Part shown: positions 49,301 through 58,378 of the stretch, in pieces | Layout: each line of letters starts with the position of its first letter | Position numbering within the stretch: the stretch's first letter is position 1 | Assembly (NCBI RefSeq): GCF_035083965.1 | Contig: NC_089724.1 | Span: 15,804,410 to 15,868,409, forward strand | Reading direction: 5' to 3' | From: Branchiostoma lanceolatum | Taxonomy: Eukaryota; Chordata; Leptocardii; Amphioxiformes; Branchiostomatidae | Length of the DNA stretch: 64,000 nt | Notes under the pieces: model-generated | Database searches by the model: none | Told to the model about the DNA's origin: nothing | The model's input: only the letters and a program-made list of their open reading frames with translations | Made by a program: the position numbers and the translations under genes

Positions 49301-49475
49301 CTGGCAGCGTATACGTAACAGTTCTTGCTTCTGTTTCCCGGGAATGAAGAAAGTTGGGGACCCACAGACGAGGTCTCTGCTCTGCGCGGGCGAGTCTCCG
49401 AATGAGCAAGCAACCCCAAAAAGCGCGGGAAACTTCCCGGAAGGTGAAAGGTCATAATTGGAATGCTATATATCG
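49301..49475 (-). promoter_or_regulatory. KLHL-A promoter and noncoding exon 1
   Basis: On the minus strand a TATA-like GATATATAGCATTCC (about 49462-49476) is followed 34 bases later by TTTCCCGC (49425-49432), an E2F-type site. A noncoding exon then ends at donor GCTGCCAG|gtaagaatg (exon edge 49301). The same TATA, E2F and donor elements are found in KLHL-B at matching spacing. Confidence 0.6.
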
Positions 49476-49559
49476 ATGGAATGGGGGTGTTGCTCAGATT
49501 GTGCACTATATATTATTTCTACATTATACGAAGAGCTACGGACTTCGATTTCTGCCTCC

Positions 49560-52322
49560 ATAATATTATTTGGCAGTATGATAGTGAACAGAGTATAACC
49601 TAGATTTGATTAAGATATTTTCTATTTCATCCCCCTTTTGAAATGGGATATACCAAAAATTGGAAATGGACAACATGGAAATGTAGTGGGCCGGGCCATG
49701 GGGGAACAGGGTCGAAACGAAGCACGGGCTCAGAAGTGTGAAAAGGGTTCTGACACTGAGTTCACAAAGTCACAAGACAGACCAAACATAACCCACAAGG
49801 TAACGACCAAAGCTCTAAGCACCATAGAAACTTACAACATCAAACGCAATATAAATGTGAAATGAATAAGAAAGTAATGTGGAGAAAAGTGAAAATCTAA
49901 TAGGCCAAATCAAATTAATGTCATGGATGACATTAATCTGCGCTTTAACGGAGTTGGCTGCTTCTGAGAAAATAGGTCATTTGTTTCTAGTTGCATCATT
50001 TCAGGGTTGGGCAATTTTAATTTTGAAAAACTCACTTGCCCTATAATGCCGGGCCCGAACCAAGTTTGCATTGGCCCGAAAGTAAACGACATATTTCTAT
50101 GCATTTGGATACTTTGATACTTCTATAGTCATCTTTTTTTGCAGCAAGGAAATCCTTTTATTTTTCAGTGAAAATTACTTTAAAGGATGTGACAATGTTG
50201 TAAATACAAGACCAATGAGACCATGTGCTTATAGGAAAGGACAAGACGCATCCGTAAAGCAAGATATATTGTAAGATCTGATATTAAAATATATCTTGCT
50301 TTACAGATGTCTGACAAGCTTCTATGGCTGGTCAATCTAACGTTACCCATGGAAAAATCACACCCATGAAAATGCCACACAGGCCCGATCGGCACTTTAA
50401 GCAGTACGTGTCCCGGCATTTGTATTGGTATATTGTATAGTATTGTAGACCACCTTGGGTGTAAGTGTCACGGAGTAAAGATGAATATACATATCTAATC
50501 GTATTTATCTTAACACTGAGGAGGTGAACTGAAGGACAAGGTCACTCAACTCCAAGGACACTTAAGAACATTTTAGGATAGCTAAGGAAATGAGCCATTA
50601 ATTGGTGTGGCGCTTAGATCGCACGAAGAGGGGCATTCGCCTGAGGTCATCTAAGGAAATACAACTATATTTGGCGATAGTCCATTTTTCTAGATTAGTC
50701 GACATCAATTTCTCGACAACTTCAAGTTCGAAAACAGGTAAACAAGTCCTTAAAATCAGAACAAAGTTGAGCCAAGGTTGACCAGAGTTGTTGGCGTAGA
50801 TGAAAAGTAACTTTAAGTTAGTCGGAGCCTGGACGTTTTCGGGACAGTAGAGTCTCTTCCTGGCTGCGATCAGGACAAGCTCACTTCTATAGAATGTTCC
50901 TCCAACGGACTTTCAACATCTTCGACTTTTCTTTGTGGACGACGCTTGGCATCGGACCAACTAAAGGAGAAGCATGCGCGCATCGAAACATAAGTAGGAA
51001 TAGATATAGGATAGCCAGCCTGAAAAGCACTTTACCTTCACAAAGAGTATGTTTTCGGCAGTGTGTGCTTGATTTCTTTACTTCACCCTTTTTTTTTGGC
51101 CTTCGTGAAGGAGATGCTTTATGCAGCTGTCTGTGTTTGCTTCCGTGTCGGCACGATGGATTTTTAGAATTTTTGGTTTGTGGGTTGGTATTGACGTCTT
51201 GAATACACCTGGCGATTTTGGTCCCTGATAATTGAAGAAAGGAATGATGTATTTCCATTGTTTGGGGCATGCTTGTCACTCAGAGATGCCTCGCGAGCCT
51301 CCGACAAGAGGGATTTTGCGAAATCCTTATGTTGCATATTCATGATAGATGATAATACTAAATAGCGAACTTTGTCTTCTCGGCGGCGACGGTCATCCTC
51401 GTTTTTGGATGCCGTTCGGAAGCGACCGCTCTACGCTTCCCTTTGTTACGTGGGCCTCGGATGTCCATTGACGGACAACTTACAGACCGCACAAGTATTC
51501 CACTTTGTCATCTCGAAAAATCAGAGAAATTTGTAAAAATTTTGAGAGCGGACTGGCGTATGTCGTCGCTCCCTGAGGTCAAAACAAAGTGAGGGGTCTA
51601 TGTGACCATACCACTAGAGCCGCCGACAGTTGCAGCACACGGAAGTTGTGAAATGATTAAAACTCATTTGGCTAACATTCTTCCAACATAGATTTAGATA
51701 TCAATTCTTCAAACCTTATCAACTATTTTGCGGAGATTTTAATTTGATATTCGACTTAGAAATTCAGCTTTATTTCGAGCAGTAATGGTCAAGGCCTGTT
51801 CTTTTTGTAAACGTATAATTAGCAGCCAGGCACAAATCGCGGTACATATTTTGCACAAAACGCATATCCTAGATAATTCTACCTTCAGAGAAAATCACAC
51901 AACAGAACAGCAGTTTTCTTCAACGGAATATTAATGATTGTAAATCAATATACGTGAGTACAAAACAGTGTAAGGAAATTACATTGATCATGATTTTTCT
52001 TACATCATCCATATTATACCTTAATTTTTATAATTTTTCTTTTTATACCTTTAATACAGATAGTCAAGACAGGTGCTCCTAGTTCAATGTTCATCGTAAT
52101 ATCAAAAATTTCCGTCACCGTCACAATTTCTCTCTCATGCATATTTTTCTTCATTACATTCTTCATTACATTCTTCTACAATGGAATAACATCATATTAG
52201 TTCTGCATAAACAGCTAATATTTTCAATTGACGCCACGCCGGGCTACTTGCCACCATTTTACTTCACTGTACAGCATGAGCTGTGGTTTGCTAAGTACAG
52301 GGTAACATCACTTCGTTGTACA
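49560..52322. other. Spacer between KLHL duplicates, no confident gene
   Basis: 49630-49860 is similar to 56280-56745 (upstream flanks of the two KLHL promoters). 49880-52320 is similar in patches to 42560-43360 (3' flanks). A hairpin lies at 50247-50315 (CGTAAAGCAAGATATATT with AATATATCTTGCTTTAC). Confidence 0.45.
50887..51270 (-). CDS. Orphan ORF with hydrophobic segment, doubtful
   Basis: From the ATG at 51270 the frame is open for about 127 codons. It is strongly basic in the middle (SRRPKKKGEVKKSSTHC), then has a hydrophobic stretch (VLFRLAILYLFLLMF). A donor-like GTGAAG|gtaaag lies just before the hydrophobic part, so only the first portion might be an exon. No family recognised. It could equally be chance in a GC-richer, promoter-like patch. 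Confidence 0.2.
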   Translation of the reverse strand: MPQTMEIHHSFLQLSGTKIARCIQDVNTNPQTKNSKNPSCRHGSKHRQLHKASPSRRPKKKGEVKKSSTHCRKHTLCEGKVLFRLAILYLFLLMFRCAHASPLVGPMPSVVHKEKSKMLKVRWRNIL

Positions 52323-54053
52323 TCACGACTTCAGTATAGTGACACAACCGTGTCCAAACAGACCCTTGGGCATGGTTCCCACCTGCTTAAGTGACTTGTC
52401 TTCTTGATCAAGCCACAAGACCGTTGTTGTTCCATTGTTGTTGTCACGGCCTCCATAGATGTAAAGCTCCCCACCCAAGACGGCCATACCACATCTGGAT
52501 GCTGTACCTGTGTTGACTACAACAGTCCAAAAGCCCTTATTAGGCATATATAGGCTATAACGGAGCACTTTTTGCCAAAGACCAGTAACATAGATGCTAC
52601 CATTGAGAACAGAAGCTGTGATGTCAGCAGCACTCTCAGGCATGCCGCAGCCGAATTCGTCAGATGTCGAATCCCACTGGGTGTCTCCTGGGCTGAAGCG
52701 GTACACCGTACGTGTTGGATTGTTCTCAGCACTAGAACCGCCCATGACGTATATGCTACCATCTAACACGGCAACTGCGTACAGGTACCTTGGCTCTGGG
52801 AGTGGAACACCTTCAGTCCACTTGTTCAGGCGTCGGTCATAGACTTCCACATCTGCTGTTAGATGTAGAGGCACATCTTTGCTTCTACCACCAATAGCAT
52901 ACGCTTTACCTTGCACCACTGCCAGCTTGTAATAGTCCCTTGCCTTGTTCATTGGAGCCAGTTTAGACCAGGAGTCAAGTCCTGACTGGTACAGCCACAC
53001 ATCCTTGCACTGAGGCCCACCAACGGACACCATGATGTCACTTGTGCCCAAAACAGCCACAGCAAACCCATGGTTATTCTCTACCTTCATTCCCGTCAAA
53101 GAAACCCAACTTGTGTTTGATGGTACTGCGGACTGAGTCGTCATGATGGAGTTGCTGTACACCCAAGTGTTATCTTCACCTTGGTCCTCCATTCCCCCAA
53201 CGATCACCACCGTCTCCATCAGACCACTGGCACGGCGAGGACGGGTGCGGGGTGACTGGACCTCCCCTGGGAATGCCTGATATTTCCGAGCTTCTGACAG
53301 AATATCTGGGCAGCACTTACGTATGACCTTGTCCGCCTCGACCTTGTCCATGAAGAACATCTTCTCCATGAAGGGAAACCGGACCAGTTCCATCAGCTTT
53401 TTCATCCCCTTCTTCCTCATCCTGGTGTCATGGTTGATCCATTTCATCACGGCCATGTACACGGTTTCTTCAGGAGCATTCAGGTCATCTGATGAGATTA
53501 GTGTGATCAGCTGATCCTTTGTCAGATCAAGAAATTCCGGTGTATTGTTGACTGCTGCAAACTCTTTCATGGCATGCGACAATGCCTTGGTCTCCAGGTG
53601 GCGGTTCATCAGCATGATGCCTAAGTTTACCCTCTCCAGACAGTTTTTGACACCTAGAGTGTCTGATAGGAACTTTGTGCATGCATCACTGACCGGTTGA
53701 AACTGGAAGAAGTTGGCCCCTTCCATCAGTTCTACAGCATTGTCTTCTGTGATGGTTACCTTCGATGTGTAGGCGTAGTCAACAAGAAGCTGCACAATGT
53801 AGGCGCTGGCCTCGTGAATGACAACCTTACGTTCCTTGCTCTCACGATGACCATTACAGAACATTGCACGAAAATATCCACTGCAGGCAGCAAGTACATT
53901 TCTGTGGCATGGGATCTCTTTCCCGGAGACACAAAGGATGACATCTATCAGTTGGTTGTCCGATCGCAGTTCCTGCAAACCCTGCAAGAGGGCGGTTGGG
54001 TGTGCATCATGGAAGAAGTCAAGCGACGTTTGTGACTGCTGTTCTGCTGCCAT
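52323..54053 (-). CDS. BTB-BACK-Kelch (KLHL) protein, copy B
   Basis: 576 aa, uninterrupted coding exon, same architecture as copy A: BTB (LLQGLQELRSDNQLIDVILC, HRNVLAACSGYFRAMF), BACK (VYMAVMKWINHDTRMRKKGM) and six Kelch blades (AYAIGGRSKDVPLHL, SIYVMGGSSAENNPTRTVYR, ELYIYGGRDNNNGTTTV). The paralogues differ mostly in the Kelch loops and agree best at the BACK-Kelch junction (IRKCCPDILSEARKYQAFPG). Copy B has small insertions, for instance in the fourth blade (SDEFGCGMPESAADI against SDMPERAGGI). The acceptor at 54066 lies 12 bases before the ATG as in copy A, joining a noncoding exon that ends at 55172. Confidence 0.93.
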   Translation of the reverse strand: MAAEQQSQTSLDFFHDAHPTALLQGLQELRSDNQLIDVILCVSGKEIPCHRNVLAACSGYFRAMFCNGHRESKERKVVIHEASAYIVQLLVDYAYTSKVTITEDNAVELMEGANFFQFQPVSDACTKFLSDTLGVKNCLERVNLGIMLMNRHLETKALSHAMKEFAAVNNTPEFLDLTKDQLITLISSDDLNAPEETVYMAVMKWINHDTRMRKKGMKKLMELVRFPFMEKMFFMDKVEADKVIRKCCPDILSEARKYQAFPGEVQSPRTRPRRASGLMETVVIVGGMEDQGEDNTWVYSNSIMTTQSAVPSNTSWVSLTGMKVENNHGFAVAVLGTSDIMVSVGGPQCKDVWLYQSGLDSWSKLAPMNKARDYYKLAVVQGKAYAIGGRSKDVPLHLTADVEVYDRRLNKWTEGVPLPEPRYLYAVAVLDGSIYVMGGSSAENNPTRTVYRFSPGDTQWDSTSDEFGCGMPESAADITASVLNGSIYVTGLWQKVLRYSLYMPNKGFWTVVVNTGTASRCGMAVLGGELYIYGGRDNNNGTTTVLWLDQEDKSLKQVGTMPKGLFGHGCVTILKS

Positions 54054-54138
54054 TGTAGCCTAATTCTGCGATACAAAATGATGCCTTTATTGATGTTGTA
54101 CGACAAGTGACTTTGTGCCACCATAATACAATGAAACA

Positions 54139-54277
54139 ATAAGGAGGCTCACGATTCTAAGTACGCAGCGAAATGCACTGTGTTTAAAAGGCCAAAGTTT
54201 TAAAAGGACATTGTTATGCAAATCAGGACAATGGTCGCGACAAGCGCCAGCGTACTTAGAATCGTGGACCTCCTTAT
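54139..54277. mobile_element. 139-bp MITE in KLHL-B 5' intron
   Basis: Inverted ends: ATAAGGAGGCTCACGATTCT then AAGTACGC at 54139-54167, complement of the right end at 54250-54277, with one or two mismatches. The AAGGAGG end resembles the palindromes at 48768 and 55943. Confidence 0.7.
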
Positions 54278-54609
54278 ATGACAAGCGCAGCATTCCTTTG
54301 GAAAGTATACGTATCAGTATCTTGAAAATTGAAACATTGTCATACCATATTATCATGACAATCAAGTTGAAATGGTATAGAATACTTCCTTCTGTTCATG
54401 GTCTAAAAAATATCTTGAATTTTTTTTCATCTTGCCTCAACTCTTTTGACTTTTTTTTGTTTTCGTGGCTAACAAATATGTGACTGAGGACAACGATCTT
54501 GTCCATGAACGGTTCGACTAGTGGTCTATGCAAAAGATAAAGATGGTTTTGAAAGACGGTGGTTTCGAATAGAAACTTGATACAGGTGGATATCAGTCAA
54601 TTGTTGTCT

Positions 54610-54900
54610 TATTGCGGGGGAGCCACGACCTAATTAAGTTTTACACCATTCACGCAAGAACCGATACATATAAACACTCATTCTTTCCCCGCACTCTCCC
54701 TCAGTGGAACACCCTGCCTGGCACGGTTGCGACGGCTCCCACCGTTGAGTCGTTCCGTGCCAGGCTGGAGGCCTGCCCGCCTTAGCCCGGGACCTCAACT
54801 CCCCCCCTACTTTGCCCCTGAAAGTGGGCTATTTGGGGGTTAATGAATGTAGATGTTATAGCGCCACGTGCTAGATGGTCTCCGAGTCCCAGTAAATTGA
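54610..54900 (+). pseudogene. 5'-truncated LINE, RT C-terminus and 3' tail
   Basis: Reads RTDTYKHSFFPRTLPQWNTL then VESFRARLEACPP and a stop at 54783-54785, the usual C-terminus of CR1/Jockey-group reverse transcriptases. About 110 bases of 3' tail follow. The 5' part is absent. Confidence 0.75.
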
Positions 54901-54959
54901 ATTGACAGAAAACAGGTACTGTAACAGTAGGGGTTCAAGGGCCTCCAACTGACCAGTCT

Positions 54960-55060
54960 AACTGGTCGCGACCTTTTAGCCTAGTGGTTAAGGCGTGCGT
55001 GCCTGTGATCTGGCCTGCCGGTTTCGGCATGGGTTCGAATCTCGGTTGGGATCACTTGTT
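54960..55060 (+). mobile_element. tRNA-derived SINE or tRNA-like head
   Basis: A-box TAGCCTAGTGGTTAAGGC (54977-54994) and B-box GGGTTCGAATCTC (55031-55043) at tRNA spacing. The acceptor stem does not pair (GACCTTT against TTGGGATC), so a SINE head or decayed tRNA is favoured over a working tRNA gene. Confidence 0.6.
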
Positions 55061-55171
55061 TCTACCCGCTCCTTTGATTTGTTTCAGTACCATTGTGCGT
55101 TCTTCCCAGTTTCAATAAATTCTACTACAGTAGCCCCATAACCACCAGTAGTAACAACAGTTCATCCTTAC

Positions 55172-55350
55172 CTGGCACTGTAGCGGTTCTTACTTCTGTT
55201 TCCAGGGAATGAAGGGAGCTGTAAACCTGCAGACGAGCTGAACGTAACCTCCGCGCAGCTGAGTCTCCTCCGTCTGACTGCGCAATCCACACAAAAAAGC
55301 GCGGGAAACGTCTTAGAAGGTCGAAGGTTATCTGTGGAATGTTATAAACC
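55172..55350 (-). promoter_or_regulatory. KLHL-B promoter and noncoding exon 1
   Basis: Minus strand: TATA-like GGTTTATAACATTCC (near 55336-55350), TTTCCCGC E2F-type site (55301-55308) 34 bases further, then exon end AGTGCCAG|gtaagg at 55172. The spacing equals that of KLHL-A. Confidence 0.6.
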
Positions 55351-55407
55351 GCACAATGGGGATGCATATGGATCTCAGTTTATGCACCATTATAGTCTTT
55401 CTACATT

Positions 55408-56189
55408 AGGCCACAGCAAGTAATTTTTATGGATGACATCAGCGCGCTCATTAATTTTCGCCTGATTTCGAAATAAAAAACAAGAAATTTCATTGCCCTT
55501 CGACGGTGGTCAACATGCCAAAAATGGGCAAATATGTCGTAAACGTTTAAGTGTTTCATTGCATATGAATACACAGTGTAGCCCATGATGGTATGACAAG
55601 CTGTTTTCTGCGTTTGTTCTAGTTAATTGAGCTGCACATCTTCCAGAACAGTTTAATGTTGACAGTCTAAGGTATTTCGTTGCATATGAATACCCAGTGT
55701 GGTTCCTGCCCATGATGGTATGATAACAAGCTGTTTTCTGCATTTGTTCTAGCAAGGACATTAGATAAACAATGGGGGGGGGGGGGGGTTAGTTAATTGA
55801 GCTGTATACACAAGGTGTTTCATCGCATATGAATATCCAGTGTAGTTGCTTCAGATGATAGTACAACAAGCTCTTTTCTGCATTTGTTGTAGTTAGTCTA
55901 TTGAGATGTATACACATCTACAAGGACATGTTTACTGTTGAATCAAGGAGGTTTTATATTATATATGAAACCTCATTGGTTGAATACAGGAATAAAAAAA
56001 CCTGTTGGTCATGATATCATACTAGTATTTCGTCGCCTCAATTCTTGTTTAACAATATTTATGACCTCAAAATTTGAAAATATAGGAATCTTGTTTTTTT
56101 TGCCCGCCTTGTTTTTTTTTCGCCCTATCTCATTAATTTTGGAGTCTGCGGAGGATGTCATCCATAAAATTTACTTGCTGTGGCCTTAT
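55408..56189. mobile_element. MITE with GGCCACAGCAAGTAA ends, second copy
   Basis: TTAGGCCACAGCAAGTAATT then TTTATGGATGACATC at the left, complement at 56157-56189 (CATCCATAAAATTTACTTGC, TGTGGCC). Opposite internal orientation to the 47371-48536 copy. Carries the 55550-55900 tandem repeat. Confidence 0.7.
55550..55900. repeat. Three ~130-bp tandem units
   Basis: Units start near 55553, 55674 and 55818 with GTTTCATTGCATATGAATAC and contain GATGGTATGA, ACAAGCTGTTTTCTGC and TTTGTTCTAG. A G-run of fourteen bases interrupts the middle unit. Confidence 0.75.
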
Positions 56190-56199
56190 ACAAAGAAAA

Positions 56200-58204
56200 A
56201 CACAGATGGTAATTATTTGATTCATAAAATTTCATGTCGTTTTGGTAAGATTCTAAATTGAAATGAATTTATATATGATGAGTGCCCTTTCCTTTTTGAA
56301 ATTGGATATACCAAAAGCTGAAAATAGGCTATACCACGTAAAAAGGGGGAGGGGTGCCCATGCTCAGAAGTGTGAAATGGGCTCTGATTCATCATAATCA
56401 TCATCTGCAGTTGTAGAATAGGCCTGCAGCTGCATTCAGTCTTTCTTCATCTTCTTCCACTGTGTCTTCCGTCTAGCGAGCTCCCTTAACTCTTGGGGTT
56501 TATTTTCTGTTGTAGGAAGGCCTCGCCATCTGTTCTCCAGGTCTCCCTTCATGTCTTCATTTGCGTGTCTTGCATCTGCTGGAGCCTAATACTGAGAATT
56601 CAGGGGCTTTTGTGCGCATAGAATTAAAATTACACCTTTAATTGTGAATTTCATTTTGTGCCTAGAGAGCACAAACCATTGTCATGAGGTGCTTACTAAT
56701 AATTAGACAAAAACCCTTGGCATCTTAGAACCTTACAATGACGACTAGGGGTGGGTACCGATACCGTGCACCGGTAAAAAACTATTAGACAAGTTACAGT
56801 ACCAGCCGGCGGTCACATGATAATGTTACCGGTTTAAGAAAAAAAATAGAGATTTATCTATAGCCGTTGTTAAACTTTTTCAAAGACGTTAGCTCTAAAT
56901 CATATCTAGAAACACTATGAGGATTTTTAATCAACAGACGGCGAGGCGAGTATAATCAGTTTTGAGACAGTAGTGCGAACCTAAAAGATTATATCATTCC
57001 AAACTCGACGTTAGTGATCCGGCACATGCATACATATGCACTCACGTAAATGTGCACCCGAAGCAAAAATGACACACAAACCACAACTCAGTTTAACAAC
57101 ACAACTGCAGTATATTTTCCCTCCTATGTGCGCAAAAACTCTAAAGTCTAAAATATAGGATTATTTGTTGGTCATAATGTCTAGTTGTCAACTACATTGT
57201 ACCCCAAAACGAAAAAGTTTGATTGGAATAAACTCTTGCATATGCATGTTTTGCCACATCTTCGTTTCCTTTCTACATATCAGTGTGCATTGAAAATAAT
57301 TATATCATTCTAGTATACAATTGTAACATAATTTGTAGGACTCACAAAGACCTCTATTTGTGTCTCGCTAAGAAAGGCACTTGTCCATTCTAAACAGCAT
57401 ATGGTCGTACGACTAAATGTCTTTGTATATACACAATATGGACTATGGGTCTTTGTAACAAAGACACAGTAAACCTGATTTGGACCTTAACTAAAGCAAC
57501 CACTTCTAATTTATACCTTCAACCCAAATCAAGTTTAAAGCAAATCATATGTATTATATGCATAGTTACGGCTGTGCGTCCTACAATTCTACCTTAGCAA
57601 TAGTTGAGTCATTCTCTCTTGAAATAAACAACTTAGATATCAAAAAAGTAGGTGTTAGCCTGGCAACTTAAACACTCAGGTGGAACTAAGACTGGTATAA
57701 ATATTGATTGGTAATACAATGTAAAAGGTAACAATATTCCCTTAACAGGATGCACACGGGGAACAAACCATACAGCAGCTGCAGCATGCTGTAGATTCAG
57801 ATTCAGCTTCATTGCTATTGACTTTTGCATTTGGGAAATTATGCACATGAAAAGTGCCAACACTTACAATGCAAGTACATGTAATCCATAAAATTCACCG
57901 ATTGATAAACTTTAACTACAATTAGCTGAAAGACATGGTGACGTTTCTTCAAAAATCTTGCACTGATTTGTTAAGATGTGGACATGGTGCACGTAGGATA
58001 CACATACATGTAACAATAAAAAGCAGATAATAGTCAACTGTAGAATGCCAGCATTTTCTATGGTATACAGATGTATTGTCAATTACAGTAAATCTGTTAT
58101 TCCATGCAACTTGTGAGCAAATCCGTCTATATGAAAATGGCTCTCATAGTTGATAACTTCTTCACATGCTGATAGAATATCTCTATAGAATAAGGGAGTG
58201 TATG
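56200..58204. other. Upstream flank of KLHL-B and possible third-unit 3' flank
   Basis: 56280-56745 resembles 49630-49860 (GATATACCAAAA..TGGAAA, CTCAGAAGTGTGAAA). 57590-57760 resembles 44200-44400 (ATTGAGTCATTTTCTCTTG, CCTGGCAACTT, AGGATGCACA). No third KLHL ORF is present. Nothing coding recognised except the LINE end listed next. Confidence 0.45.
56440..56600 (-). pseudogene. Probable LINE 3' coding end
   Basis: Minus strand reads ADARHANEDMKGDLENRWRG, then LRELARRKTQWKKMKKD and a stop, followed by a GATGATGATTATGATG tail. This resembles the W-rich C-terminus and GAT-rich tail of some I/RTE-type LINEs. The fragment is short, so the family call is weak. Confidence 0.35.
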
Positions 58205-58268
58205 ATATGTCAGTCATAAAGATTAACATAAACTGGCGAAGGTATGGGGTCTTGGAACTCTTGTTGTC
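58205..58268 (+). repeat. Right-end fragment of the AT-rich family
   Basis: TGGCGAAGGTATGGGGTCTT then GGAACTCTTGTTG preceded by ATATGTCAGTCATAAAG, matching the ends at 26100-26165 and 29340-29400. Confidence 0.6.
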
Positions 58269-58378
58269 AGATTAGTGTAGAAATGAAAGGACTAATTTCC
58301 AAACACGGCACGGATCCAATTGCAATCAGTACAGGAAGTGTAAGGTGAAAGAAAGTAAAAGTGTAATCTCCAAACAAT

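Noticed and set aside
50887-51279. A secreted peptide hormone gene
   Set aside because: The hydrophobic segment follows rather than precedes the basic part, and no known hormone pattern is seen; kept only as a doubtful ORF.
54960-55060. A functional tRNA gene
   Set aside because: A and B boxes are good but the acceptor stem does not pair, so a SINE head or tRNA relic is preferred.
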